From Neoceratodus forsteri (Eukaryota; Chordata; Ceratodontiformes; Ceratodontidae), in assembly GCA_016271365.2 (NCBI GenBank), contig CM057452.1, forward strand, positions 826,738,001 to 826,802,000: DNA of 64,000 nucleotides, given 5' to 3'. Below the pieces are notes generated by a model. That model was not told the DNA's origin and ran no database searches. It saw only the letters and a program-made list of their open reading frames with translations. Shown here in pieces: positions 11,551 to 23,389 of the stretch. Position numbers and translations under genes: made by a program. Numbering within the stretch: position 1 is the first letter of the stretch; each line of letters opens with the position of its first letter.

Positions 11551-11704
11551 ATATGACATGGCTCGACTGAAGATATCATATTTATCTTCACCAGAGGCCA
11601 GTCATATCATGATATCTCACCGCGGGCTTTGCCACCGCGAGATATCAGGATATCACGCCTCTCGCGAAGATAAATATGATATCTTCAGTCGGGCCATGTC
11701 ATAT
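11551..11704. repeat. 154-bp near-perfect palindrome (MITE-like)
   Basis: The left arm starts atatgacatggctcgactga and the right arm ends tcagtcgggccatgtcatat, its near-exact reverse complement. The arms include agatatcatatttatcttc on both sides, and the centre is a GC-rich segment (accgcgggctttgccaccgcg) near 11628. No coding capacity. This is a likely DNA-transposon-derived hairpin MITE. Confidence 0.9.
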
Positions 11705-11720
11705 CCCCTATATATACAGT

Positions 11721-11722
11721 AT

Positions 11723-11767
<45 letters not shown>
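11721..11767. repeat. (AC)n(AT)n compound microsatellite
   Basis: A run of AC units passes directly into a run of AT units. It lies 17 bp to the right of the palindrome. Confidence 0.95.
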
Positions 11768-11769
<2 letters not shown>

Positions 11770-12964
11770 GGTGGCATGGTAATGCCACTATAGTTAGGGT
11801 TGAGTACCCCATTTAAGGTTAAAGTGTGAAATTTTGCAGCTTAATAACTTTGCCACCATATGACAGATTTGCATGGCACACACAGAGCAGTACAATAGAT
11901 CTCCAGATCTGCCAAGTTTTGTAATGGTCAGATATATGGTTGCAGAACTATATAGTGCCGTAGAAAGTTGTATTTACCCTTTTTTGTGCACTCTTTGCTC
12001 GCGCCTACAGGTTGTACAGTTTATACGACTGGTACAAAACCTTCAGGTAACATGCATCTAGGGTCCCTGATGTGCCTTTCAAAGATTTAATGAAAAAATA
12101 TTAAACGATTCAAAAGTTATTCAAAAAAAATTTCCCATTATAGTCAACAGGAAAAGTTAACAAACTATTCGACAGTGTCGCAAATGCAGTTTTTAGTGTC
12201 ACAAATGACCCCTGTAGTGTAGTGAGTCAGCCATTTTTTTTTCAGTTACTGGTCACAGAAATGCTTGGCATTTAAATTTGGGACCCTCTAGGGACGCAAA
12301 TCATTTTGTGTTCACCTAGTCGAGCCCTGAGGATGCTAGCCATGTCTTTTTTTTTGTGGGTGGGGGGTAAACACCCCAGAAATATGTTTCTGAAATTTTT
12401 GTTAACTGTAGTGTTGCAAAGTAGTGTCGCACTTGTGATACTTTCGTGATTTGTTTTGCGAAAGTGTCGTGATTTGTGACACTACTTTGTGACACTATGC
12501 CCAAAAGCTTGGAAAATTTTTGCCACCCTGCTGCAAAAGAACGGTTTAGTCTTTTGGGCTGAAATGTGGAGGGAAGAAAGCCAAGATCCCACAGATGTGC
12601 CTTTTGGTAGTTTGGTAAAAAATGTTACAGGGATGCAAAGTTACAGTACTCCAAAGTTGATGATTTTTCCCATAGGCTAACATTACTGCATCTGCCGTGC
12701 CTTTTGTTGCCGTATCTTGGAAACACTTGAGATATGGACTTTTCATCATAAAAATACTTAGCCCCCTGCTAAGTAAACAAGTAAAAACTAGCCAGGAAAG
12801 TCATAAATTATATGAAATTTTAATTTTTTCTTACATCGTACGGTTCCTAAGATATAAACAATTTAGTATTACAGTTGTTCATTTTCTGCTCCGAGGCCCA
12901 TCATTATGCATACATTCTTCGTATTCACTGTATTTCTCAGTGCAGCTTGTGGGGAAAAAAAGGG
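11768..12964. other. Unclassified non-coding stretch with a hairpin
   Basis: No convincing ORF. It begins with a small inverted motif (gtggcatggtaatgccac). Several short echoes of gtgtcacaaa/gtgtcgcaaa occur at 12170-12215 and 12409-12497. It may be a degraded non-autonomous transposon, but I do not recognise a family. Confidence 0.4.
12409..12497. repeat. 89-bp imperfect hairpin
   Basis: The arm tagtgttgcaaagtagtgtc at the left pairs with gacactactttgtgacacta at the right. Pairing continues inward through actttcg/cgaaagt to a 12-nt loop (tgatttgttttg). Arms are about 38 bp with a few mismatches. Confidence 0.85.
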
Positions 12965-13411
12965 TGTGCGTTTTTGTTACTGTTACACTTAGCATTTCAA
13001 CTTGCATTTCCATAACCATTTGCACTAGCGTTCACGTCTACGCCACTGTTTGTGTTACCCTTTAAGTATTCATTTGGCCTTGCATTTGCGTTACTGTTAA
13101 CATTTGCATTTCCATTACTGTTTTTGTTTGAATTTCCTTTTGCATCACCGTGTGCATTTCCATTTGCGTTTGTGTTTGTGTTTCTGTTTCCTTTGGCATC
13201 ATCGTTGCTGTTACCGTAACTGTTTGCAATTCCAATTGTGTTACCATGACTGTATGCATTACGATTTACAGTTCTGTACATGCTTGCATTTGTGTTTCTT
13301 TTTTCATTAATGTTTGCGCTTGCATTTCTATTATCATTTGCATTATCGTTTACGTTTGAGTCATCATGTGCGTTACCGTTTGCACTTGCATTTGCTTTAC
13401 CGTTACTTCAC
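12965..13411. repeat. Diverged hexanucleotide satellite
   Basis: About 74 units of six bases keep phase for 440 bp. Typical units are gcattt, gcgttt, ccgtta, ctgttt and tcatta, giving a loose consensus of S-C/T-R-T-T-W. Because the hexamer lacks stops, it produces long spurious ORFs in several frames, including an Asn/Gly-rich one on -. It should be treated as simple sequence, not a gene. Confidence 0.85.
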
Positions 13412-13445
13412 TATTTGTAGTGCATATTCTTAAAAAGAAGGGAAA

Positions 13446-13808
13446 TTCATGGCAAAAAATCCATTTAATGCATCAATTAGGAGGTTGTTCCACAGCAACA
13501 AAAGCAAAGGAAATTCGTATTAAGGTTCCCATCCCCTTGCACCCCCACCTCCACCCCAGGAATCGGGTGTGTGTTTGGAAGCCGTCGATCCTTACCTCAC
13601 CCCATTTTCCTATACTGCACCACCTCAGCTTATTTACACATGGGATGGGGTGAGAGTTAGGATCAATGACCCCAATGCACACCGGATGCCTGTTGGTAGG
13701 GGCAGGTGGAGGTGGGGTGCAGAAAGTGGGGTCTAACCTAACAAATTTTCTCACTTTGCTGCTGTGGAACAACCTAACTGAAGCATTAAATGGGTTTTTG
13801 CCATGGAT
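13446..13808. mobile_element. 363-bp inverted-repeat element (MITE)
   Basis: Left arm catggcaaaaaatccattta, read inward, matches the reverse complement of the right arm (catggcaaaaacccattta). Matching continues through ggttgttccacagcarcaaa, accccacctccacc and ctcaccccat blocks to a centre near 13627. Each arm is about 180 bp. No protein is encoded. Confidence 0.87.
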
Positions 13809-13841
13809 ATATGAATATGTATATAGCAGACACACACACAA

Positions 13842-14117
13842 TGGCATCCCCTGGATAGAACCGAATTTTGCTGCATTTTGCAGCACTCTGCAGAATGCTG
13901 TAGCAGACCTACTGAATAAATCAATGTCATTTTGGTAGCAATTAGTCCCTTTTGTTATTCAGGAAAATGTAACACTGTCAGAATGAAGTGAATGCCACAG
14001 TTTCCTGCATGACAAAAGGGACTAATTGCCATCTAAATTGCAATGCTTTATTTACTAGGTCTGCTGTAGCATACTGCAGAGTGCTTTAAAAGTGGGTTTC
14101 ACCCTGAGGGGATGCCA
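13842..14117. mobile_element. 276-bp inverted-repeat element (MITE)
   Basis: The termini are an 11-bp perfect inverted repeat, tggcatcccct (13842-13852 and the reverse complement at 14107-14117). Matching continues inward: agcactctgcagaatgctg on the left pairs with the mirrored block on the right, and caattagtcccttttgt occurs in both arms. The centre is near 13980. It sits between a CA run and the AT/GT run at 14121. Confidence 0.9.
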
Positions 14118-14120
14118 CTA

Positions 14121-14231
<111 letters not shown>

Positions 14232-14234
14232 AAA

Positions 14235-14880
14235 CATTTTGTTCACATGTTGCATGGCCATTTTGAATGTGTAATACATACTAACTATAACCCAACACCC
14301 TTTTTCCTGTCCCTCCCTTTCCTCTTTTCACCCTCCCCCTTCCCTGGCGGCATTATTAATATATACATTTTTTCAGTTGAGATTAGTTTGTATTTATAGT
14401 ACTAGCCATTTGTGCGGAGGGAACAGTTCTCTGTATAAGTATATTGTCTTCATAAATTAGTTATTAGCTTGGATCATGAAAACATAACTTTATATTCTGG
14501 CTCTAGTGTGGATATAAGAGGCAGTTTGTCCCCCTTATTAAAGGCTTTTTTATTTTCTTATGGTATTCGACACATTTCACATGATTACATGCATATCTAT
14601 TTTTGTAACCAGTTGTGTTAATTTCTTTTGATTGATTTTTTTGAATGTGGGTTCATCCAATTAAATTAAGGTACATTACTTTTAAACTTAGGATTTCAAT
14701 GGATAGTGTGTACACCTATGGAATATTTCCTGATGAAGCTTCAGCAAAATCGGTAGAAGTTCAGTGGGATCCTACCAGTTGTTTCCTGCTCTGTGCACAT
14801 GCACTTGTGAGGTTTGCACTTTTTACACTTCTTTGCCATATTAAACTGTTTTGAGTTACAGCACTGTCTGTTGTGGTCAT
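14235..14880 (+). mobile_element. 3' end fragment of a further PLE (PLE-C)
   Basis: A non-coding stretch with a hammerhead-like core, ctgatga (14730-14736), in the context cctgatgaagcttcagcaaa. It is followed by an attaaactgttttgagtta end. PLE 3' regions commonly carry such a ctgatga...gaaa string shortly before the end of the element. It is truncated on the left at the AT microsatellite. No protein part remains, so the family assignment rests on this motif and the context. Confidence 0.5.
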
Positions 14881-15095
14881 TTATGCAGTGGGTGGTGCTG
14901 GATTTTTTGTGTTATGCCAACATCCAGCCCAGTGTCTTAGCAGAGAGGCATTTTAGAAAAAAAATGAATCCCAACCCAGTTTTCTAGCAAGCCAGCATTT
15001 CAAAAGATGGGCATGCTGGCATGCCAGAGGAGGCTCCAATCCCTACTACTAGAGTGGAAAAAGCAGTGACTTACATACAGTACATCAAATATATA
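14839..15095 (+). repeat. 257-bp direct repeat, left copy
   Basis: This block, from attaaactgttttgagtta to acatcaaatatata, recurs at 45081-45336 in the same orientation at about 90% identity by eye. The two copies sit exactly outside the two ends of the PLE-A dimer. Confidence 0.88.
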
Positions 15096-15974
15096 AAGAC
15101 AAAAACTAGTTGCACAAAAAGACATCCATCAGCCAAAAAGTACAAGATGCTCAAAGTGTTTTAATGAAAAATAGGTGCACAATAGCAGAGGCAGACAAGA
15201 ACTGTGCACAGACTCCAGCACTTGGATTGCTCTGATCCTTTCTCAAGGGGCAAAGAGTACATTTTGACTCTATTTATACAAGTCCATTCAGGTGTTTAAA
15301 TTAATTTTGATCAATTTGATTTTAAAATGCTAACCCAGTTTGCCATTAATAATTACAGACACAGATAAATTTCAATTATTTATATTAGATGTAATCAACA
15401 AAAACACCATACATAAAAAGTTCTATATATCAGATAGCCCCTAAAGTTCTTTACAACAAGTTAAATTGATAAAACACCAACAAATGAAGTGCTATAGTGA
15501 TTATAGTGCAAAATATAAAATATTTTCAAATTAGAAAAAGAGGAAACTGGAAAAGCACATTTAAAGTAATCTATGGCTGAAAAAGCTTCATTAAATTCTT
15601 AATTAGATTCTTTATATTAATAATCTCAATTTAGAGCTTCTGCTTGATGGAGATGCATAATGTATAATTTTCTTCACTTCATAGTGATGCCATCCATCAA
15701 GACTTTCAACTATTCAAAAAATATGCTTATATTTCTCTTGAAGTGCAACTGCAGGACAATGATAGCTCAAGAAAAAGAGACATACGTAAGACACAAAATA
15801 TAGTACAGAATACCAATGGTCATAATTATATACACTCTTATACTAAACTACACTTGTAAGATCTAAACTTTTTCTTGATAGAAAAAACTGTCTAGAGAAA
15901 CAGGGGGGATGGATCACCTATCATATGTATAGAGGGAGATTCTGATTTAGTAAAAGCCAGGGTTTAGACATATT
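15096..15974 (-). repeat. Downstream (3') pseudo-LTR of PLE-A copy 1
   Basis: Aligns with 39177-40057 and 44300-45083. Shared blocks include aaaaactagttg, agacatccatca, ctgatcctttctcaaggg and gatgtaatcaac. Its right edge, ending gccagggtttagacata, is cut by the Harbinger element; the uninterrupted sequence at 40037-40070 shows what should follow. Confidence 0.88.
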
Positions 15975-16291
15975 GGCCTAAATATTCAAAGCAATTGTGC
16001 AATGTGCAAGTAAGCTGCACCTGTGCAGTATCCGAAATGCACCCCAGTGTCATATTCAAAGCATGGAAATACACTGCGCAATTCCAGTTACACCACTGTG
16101 CAATGATAATGATATGTGGTGCAAATAAAGGGGGAGTAACCATGAATACACTGTGCAACTGCATATTCAGCCCAAACACACAACACATCTGTGGGGCAAT
16201 TCATAGATTGGGCAGCACAAAGTTGAGCACAAGTAGAAGAGGTTCAACTGCACACACACACCGAGGCAGAGACCAGAAGAAGCAGTGAACA

Positions 16292-17760
16292 ATGGATGTC
16301 ACAGCCTTCCCAATGGTGCAAGTAATGAGGGGGGTGAGAAAGAGGAAAGAACACCAATGTGGCAGTGGAAGGGCCCATCAGTGGTACACCAACAAAACGG
16401 TACCATGCCCGGCTCACATTTAGAGAAACTAGTGACACAGATATTGTGGTCTGGTACTGCCTGAACAGGGCAATTCTGAGGCAGCTCTGTGAGCTGTGCC
16501 ATGATGAACTGCAGGCACCCATCTGAAGGAGCTTTGCCATGTCGAGTGGAGACCAAGGGGACAACTGTAATGTGCTTGCTCACCACGGGCACCTTGAGAA
16601 ACAAGTGGGTGCCACGCTGGCATTACCCAGTCAGCCTCATCTGCCTCCTCACCCAGTTCCTCAATGCTCTGCTGCCACATGCTTCAGTTCATCACATTCC
16701 CAAGCACACAGACAGAGTGTACAGCACACATACAAGATTTCCACAGGGTGGCATGCATGCCAGGCATGATAGGTGCCATTGACTGAAACCTTGTGGCCAT
16801 ACATGCACCACCTGGCCAAGAAAGTGCAGCCTACATGAACTGCAAAGGTTACCACTCCATCAACTGCCAGGTGGTGTGCAATTCCACTGGGCACATCATC
16901 AATGTGTGCACCACGCACCCTGGGGGAACACATGATGAATTTATCTGGCACCAGTCAATCCTATGCCAGAGATTCAAGAGTGGGGTCATCCCCACAGGTC
17001 ACCTAGTCAGTGAGTTGGGATGGGGATACGGAGAACAACCGCTGTAGTGTTGAAGACCACACAGCCTCCAGAAGGTGAGGTGGGAAACATGGACACTGCC
17101 AGGTGTGAAGACATGCCTGGAAATGAAGCCTGAATACAGTGCAGGTGTGTGGGCATACAGAGGCCCATGAAGTGAGTGCCACACAACATGCATAGCAAGG
17201 GCATGGCCCCACCATGCACCCCATGGATTCAAGGCACCGCGGTTGGCCATTCGTCCAATGGACACAATGACAAGCTGGAACAGTGACACACTGCACACAT
17301 TTGTGACATGGACCCACATGCCCCAAGAGGGGAACAGATGATGGGAAGGATACATGTTGTGCCATGACCAGCAGCACATGTGCTGCACATGGAGGCTGAG
17401 GGGAGAGCCCACAGGGTGGTGGTGGGAGGTGGATGTCTGGATGTGAGGGACAACCAAGGGCCAAGCAGGGTAACTACTAATACATGTGCATTCCTCAGAG
17501 GACACAGTGCGTATCCCCTCTGGCCCTGGCTGATCACCTCCTTACGGCATCCCAGAAATAGGGCCGAGGAGCGATACAATGAGGCACCATCACTATGCAC
17601 AACATCATAGAGTGTGTCCTTGGCATGCTGAAAATGCATTTCTATTGCCTAGACAGGTCCTGTGGTGCCCTACAATACAGCCCTGAGAAAGCCTGTGGCA
17701 TATTCCTGGTTATTGCATACTGCATAACGTGGCCATTGACCATGGAATACCTGTCCAGGC
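16292..17760 (+). pseudogene. Harbinger transposase (HARBI1-like nuclease)
   Basis: Fragments in successive frames give the family order: an N-terminal ARLTFRETSDTDIV-like helix region (about 16395), the LCELCHDELQAP segment, the helix-turn-helix-like HLEKQVGATL stretch, GMIGAID with the first catalytic Asp followed by a stop where DCTHV is expected (about 16778), KGYHSINCQVVC and PGGTHDEFI with the second Asp (about 16850-16945), and EERYNEAH-like plus IIECVLGMLKMHFYCLD with the final Glu (about 17560-17660). The GDSGYP block is degraded to SELGWGY. At least three frameshifts and stops make it inactive. The enzyme would cut and join the element ends. Confidence 0.88.
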
Positions 17761-18254
17761 TGAAAAGGGTGACAGTACAGAAGACGAGGTGGAGGATCAG
17801 TAGGATGGGGGTGGGCAGCAGGCCTTGGAGAGGAGGGACCTCAGGCTGGCCACACATGTCAGGCGGCACAGGGACACCATAACAGAGGAGCACTACAGGA
17901 ACTGCAGGTGAGTAACACACAGGTAAGCAGTGCACACACATCATGACACACACAAACATGGACACAGAGGGATGCATGCATGCAGGGACACAAGGACACA
18001 GGGCATACAGGTGGACACACAGACATGCAGGACCCCCAACACACTCAGACCTGGACAGCCAGTTGCCGTATGTTGCATGCCCATGAACACACAAGCATGC
18101 TGGCACATGCACTCATACAGCAAAAGGCCACACTGCAGGGCACACAGCACCAGATGGTGTCACACGCATCACCGCACACAGTGACATGGACTCAAACAGC
18201 AGTACTGCTGGACATGGCATGGATCAGAGGGTATGCGCTGGCATGCAGGCAGTG

Positions 18255-20520
18255 TCAACACAGTGCTGCACTCATGACACCCATGCCGCATGGCCCAGCA
18301 CCACTGCCCACACACACGCCAGCTGTGATCCTGGCCACACATGTGCCACAGCATGTGGAATGGGCCACAGCCAGCCATGTGAACCGCTGGCAATGGCTGC
18401 AGGGGACTGGAGTGGGCAGTGCACATTGGGACACCATGCAGACTCTCCAACCACCACGGGGGCAGCAACACCCTGACTGTAGGCCCACATGTGGTATAAC
18501 AACCACTTGAGGTTGCCACCACATCCACAGGGGTGGAGGCCTGAGAATGTAACCTGATCGACACGGGTGTGTATAAACAGTCAAACAGACCACTGCCGGG
18601 TGTGTTGGGGATGGTATGGCAGGGGGTGGGGTCATCCTCGATGCAGTCACCAGATGCCGAGGCCTCGGTGTGCTCGTTTTGCTATGGGGAGTCCTGCATA
18701 CCCTGTTGCGGCCAGTGGATGCCAGAAAAGCAATGCCCACAGCAATAATCTCAACAATGCAGTCCAGCAATGCAGTCATGTCCTCCTGCAGTTGCCGGAT
18801 CTTGCCTATCAGCTGGGCACGTTCCATGGCACCATGCTGAGCCAGTTGCCACACCTCAACCCACAGCACACACACCTCTGCCCTGAGCATAGCCTTGATC
18901 TCTATGTCAGTGCCTGGTAAAACATGGTCCCAACACAGACAGGCAGGGTGTGTGTGATGGCCTGTTGTGACATCCTCGACTAGGAATGCCACTCAGAAGT
19001 CTGAAGATGGGTTGGGTTCTGGGTACGAGTGCTGATGGCAGCCCATGAGGATTGCTGCACAGTGTCCCCTGCAGGTGGCTGGTGGTACCAGTGACCACAC
19101 CTGCATGTCACCCCAGGGAAACACCAGCAGCAGTGTCCATGCTGCTGTGGGACCACCCTGGGGGGGCACAAGCATGGTCCCTGAGCTGCCTGTGCAGTCT
19201 GCCACTGCCTGTGGGTCTACAGTGATGATGGGGGTGTATGTCAACACCCGAGCCCCAGAGGATCAGTGTCAGATCATCATCAGTGTCGAAAACCACATCG
19301 TCCTGCATGACCAGTACCAGCACAAGTAGGCTGTCCTGCAAGAGGAGGTTGCCCAGGGGGTCATCATCATCAGTAAGGCCAAGCAGGGCCTCCAAGTCCA
19401 GTTGTGGATGCTGCCATCCTGTGGCGGTCACCACACCTGTGGACATAGAGGGCAATGCATCATCCTATGCCATGGTCATTATGGGTCCGGACTGCACAGC
19501 ACCCCTGAGTCATGCTGGAGCAGTAAGACAGAATGGAGAGTGGTTAATGTGACCCTGAAGCATTCCAGGTAGTTAGCTATACAGTGGAACATCAGCATGC
19601 ATGCCACAGGTGTGTCTGCACCACCTTGTGTGAGGTGAGGTGGTAATGCTGTAGATGCCCATCAGGATGTTAACGTGACATGGGAAACATGGCCATAACT
19701 GTGCACCCACATTGCGCCGTGTGGCAACGTCCCATCATCGACAGGCAATGCAGACCTCCCCCATGCAGCACATTTGTGATGACCCTGTCAGGTGCAGCAT
19801 GCCGGTGCAAATGTCCACTGTGTGCAGACCCATGCACACATAACCTGCTGTCGACATCCTTGGGAACTGCATGCCTGAGTTGGTGACATCTCGGTCCAAG
19901 CACCACACAACCATGACAGTGTGCCCTGGAGCTGCCTCACTGCACACAGCAGACTGTGCCATACCCTAGTGTGGATGTGCAGGCTTTGTACCACACCAAT
20001 ATACAACCTGGACACACTAGTGGCATCCCTGCTGTGCACAGGCACACCCATGGCCCACTCCCATGGCCCTCCATTGTTCCACAGGTATAATCACAGTGTT
20101 GCAATGGGCTGCCCATTTGAAACCCCTTCCAGGACACCCACAATGAATGCCTGGGTGAAGCTGGATGCCAACAGCTCCTTCTCTCCATTAAGGATGGGTG
20201 CTGTGGTGGGTCCCCCAACCATTCTGCACCTTGCTGCCCTTATGGCTGCCACCTTGCCCTTAGTCCTGCACTTGTCAGTGCCCATCTTCTTCTTGCACTC
20301 CTGTTGAGTGCAGTTGTGGCTTCCATGGCATTGACATATCTGGCCGCCACCTCCTCTCAACCTTTTGACCGTTCCTGTGTGGTCCCAGTGGCCCTACTCA
20401 GGAGTTCCTCCCTGTCAACATATGCCTCTAACAGGGCCTGCTTCTCCACTTTAGTGAAACTGGGCCTGTGTTTCCTTGCAGGCACCTACTCTTCCATGCT
20501 GTCAGAATCAGACATTCTGC
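18255..20520 (-). pseudogene. Harbinger MYB/SANT-like DNA-binding protein
   Basis: The first exon-like part on - (20520-20100) has RKHRPSFTKVEKQALLEAYV, a MYB/SANT-type helix start, then EEVAARYVNAMEATTALN, and in the next frame CRTKGKVAAIRAARCR and GGPTTAPILNGEKEL, as in MYB-like proteins of Harbinger elements. A stop follows EE near 20490. A middle acidic part lies at 19455-19108 (GLTDDDDPLGN). A C-terminal coiled-coil part lies at 18930-18690 (QLIGKIRQLQEDMTALLDCI). Such proteins bring the transposase to the ends. The exon structure is inferred, not proven. Confidence 0.72.
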
Positions 20521-21929
20521 CACCTGTGAACAGGGATAGTGCACAGATCAGCGCTTTAGTTGCATCCCCCATTGCTGTGCTACATGAACAGTCTGGTAGG
20601 GCAATACAGCTTTCAGCAATCAGATTGTAAACAAACCTACCTTACAGGCTGCAATTTTTGTCAGTGATCTGTGCTGTATGGGGTGCTTAAATTACTCGAC
20701 TCATACAAATGAGGTATGGGGCAACTAGTAATAGGATGGTAATGTGCCAGTTTATGCCATGAATTGTCTCATGAAGCAATTTGCATATTCTGGCTGAATA
20801 TCTCAGAATTGCTCCAAGCACAACCTAGTGTGTGAAGTGCAATAGGAATGTGCCAGAGCAAGTCACTGGCACAATTCTTGTGCATGCACGATGTGCAGCA
20901 CCGCACTTGCCATGCACACCGCACCCTGTGTTCTGCCCATGACTGCGTATCACTCGAGATGCTGTGCTATGCTTCACTGTCCTACTGCTATGCAGGCAGC
21001 CTGCGCCATTGGCCATCACAGTGAATTTGCGGTCCATATGCTATTGGTGTGTGGTCTGTGTGGCGATGCATGCCCTTCACAAAATGACACTGATGCCGGC
21101 TGCATGGACATGAGTCATGGATGTGACCTGGTCTCTTGTCCAAACTTCCGGCAATGCCCATGTGCAGTACTGCACAATGGGTCCCACTGGTGCATGTCTG
21201 ATGCACATATCCATGCTGCTTGGTAGTGTGCTGAGTGTTCCTATTGCTCAACTGATGTGGAAGTGCATTAGGAACACAGTTCAGCAACAGACAGCGATCC
21301 AGCCTAGTTTGTTGCACGATCACAATGTCATGTGCGAGGAGTGTCAGACCAAGGGCTTTAAACTGGAGTGAGGTCGAGATGGCCCATCTCATGGCTGTGG
21401 TTGCCCTGTGAAGTGCAATTGTTCAGGAAGGAGGAACTGGGAGGCACGGTCCCAGGTGTGGCCCATGTGGCAGAGTGCCTGGAACTGCACACCAGTGTCC
21501 CCAAATAGGCAAGCAGTGCCATCACCATTATAGTGACCTGCACCACGGGATCCTGAGTGCTTTCGGAGACTGGGACTGCATACCTGCTGTGGTGTGGTCC
21601 CACAGCCAGGTATGTATCGTGTGCATTATGCATGCCAGTTCTGACTGCTAGGAGGGCATTGGGTTGTGGGACTGGTGTGTGTGCACCTGCACACAGGGTG
21701 AGGCCACCTCATGTGGGTGTGACCGTGCAGTCGTGGGGCAGGGATGTGCAATGTGTGTCCCTGTGATGCACTGTGACAGTGTGCTGCCTCGTTGTGCCCT
21801 GATTGCAGACCCTGTTCATGGCATGGCATTCTGTGGTGTGGTGCATCAAGGCAGGCTTGCATGGGTGTGGGCAGGATGTTTGATTGGTTGGCTACATCTC
21901 ATTGTTCATTCTTTTTGTGTTTCTGTTTC

Positions 21930-22029
21930 AGGGCAGGTGGAGTGCAGTTTTGCCAGGGAGGGAGGACGCTGGGCATGGCCACCAGCTGACCACTGGTGCA
22001 GCAGCAAGACCAGAGGACCAGGCTGCAGG
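21930..22029 (+). other. Exon-like segment with consensus splice sites
   Basis: A polypyrimidine tract ending ctgtttcag precedes 21930, and gtaagtg follows 22029. The 100-bp segment is open in one frame (reading TTGAAARPEDQAAG near its end). It lies inside the Harbinger element, downstream of the transposase and on the opposite strand to the MYB gene. It could be an exon of a Harbinger transcript or chance. A second acceptor-like site (cccctgcatag) lies near 22540. Confidence 0.35.
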
Positions 22030-22578
22030 TAAGTGCATGACATTCGCTGCTGTCTTCAGTACCTGGGTTGGGTGTTGGTGGGGGGACAGTCCTCACATGG
22101 GCCATTGCCTGCATGCTGTGCATGTGCTTGTATTGGTGTTCTGGCAGTGTTGCCAGCATGTGCTGGTGGCATGTGGTTGTCCCATCGTACACATGGGCTC
22201 TGTGTGCTGCTACCTTGGTGTTGTTACCAGAGTTGACAGTGCGTGACCCACAGTGCACACATGGGGATGCTGCAGGGCCTACATGACAGTTGCACCTCTG
22301 ACCTCTGTGCCTTGCTGCAGGTTGTGTGTGCACTTGTCACGGTGCTGGGTACTCCCCGGCCAGCATCCCCTTCCTTATGTGGCACTGGTTCCTAGACTGC
22401 TGTCAGTGTATGCTGTGCATGTGCTGTTGATGATCCTGTCCATGAGTTCACCCAGTCTGATCCTCTCTCACACAACCCAGTGAGGGGGCTATTGTGGCCC
22501 TGTCATTTTAGTTGCTGTTCTGTGTTTCCCCTGCATAGGTCATCCTGGGCCAGGAAGAGGGCATCAGAATGTGGGCAT

Positions 22579-22775
22579 CTTTTTTTTTCTTCATTTCTTT
22601 TACCAGGAGAGACACACTAAGCTGAAAGCTCATTTACAGGTGTGACCTGGGAGCACAAGAAAGTTAAGTGATTTGCTCAGGGTCACACAGTATGCAAGTG
22701 GGGGCTGTGGGATTCAAATCTGGGTCTCCAGATTTGTAGCTTAGAGCCTTAAACCACTACACTATACTGCCTCCC
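22579..22775 (-). mobile_element. CORE/MIR-type tRNA-derived SINE
   Basis: Read on -, it starts with a tRNA-like head (agtatagtgtagtggtttaa), has a B-box region (tttgaatcccac), then the MIR core with the ctgtgtgaccctgagcaaat string, and ends in an A-rich tail (seen on + as ttttttttct). This order and wording are typical of MIR and related CORE-SINEs. It is inserted within the Harbinger element. No clear target duplication was found. Confidence 0.85.
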
Positions 22776-22779
22776 ATCT

Positions 22780-23389
22780 TGGGCGGGTGGTGTCCTTCAT
22801 CTGCAGTGGACAGCCTATGGGGTGTACCGGAGGCAAGTGGTACAAATACGCCTGTTACAATGGATTCTGGTGGCCATGCAGATGCTTGTGGTGAAGGTGC
22901 AACTCCTGGGGAAAGAGATGAGGCAGCTGGATCCATAGGACTGTACCTATTTGTAAATAGCCCCTGTTTACCATTCCCACTTCCCTATTTCCCAGGGCCC
23001 CTGTTGTTCCCTTCCCATCACTCTCCCATCCTGATGCCATCCCAGTGGTAGTCTCTGAGGTTTCCTTTGCACCCCTGTTGGACTTTACTGTTTGCTTGTG
23101 CCCCATTGCTGGACCTATCATTCTATTCCTGTTCCCATAGGTTTCCCATATGGTTATGTTCTGGTTGTATTTATGTTCAGTTTCTTCAGTAAAACGTTTT
23201 TGATGATCTGCCCATGTCTTTCTGTGTCTCACTTGCATGCCAGTTGATGCACAATGCTGTTGTAGACCATGGTTGGTATGTGGGTGGGCCATGATGTAGC
23301 CATTGGGGTGTGTGCAGTTGGACACCTGTTGGTACCCGGTTCCTGGCCTGGCACCTCACTGTGTGCCGATCATCCATGGGTCAGTGATT
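22780..23389. other. Non-coding Harbinger interior
   Basis: A mixed-composition stretch with no convincing ORF. It contains a ttcttcagtaaaacg string near 23183 that could be a 3'-end signal on +. Read as part of the Harbinger element because similar CA/TG-rich DNA flanks it. Confidence 0.35.

Noticed and set aside
12997..13281. Asn/Gly-rich ORF on - as a secreted or antifreeze-like protein
   Set aside because: It is a by-product of the hexamer repeat, which leaves several frames open; there is no start context or domain.
10687..14117. CRISPR-like array from repeated palindromes
   Set aside because: The repeats differ from each other, spacing is irregular and the genome is eukaryotic.
16244..22500. 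Numerous His/Cys/Met-rich ORFs across the Harbinger element
   Set aside because: They arise from CA/TG-rich composition in alternative frames; only those with transposase or MYB-like motifs were kept.
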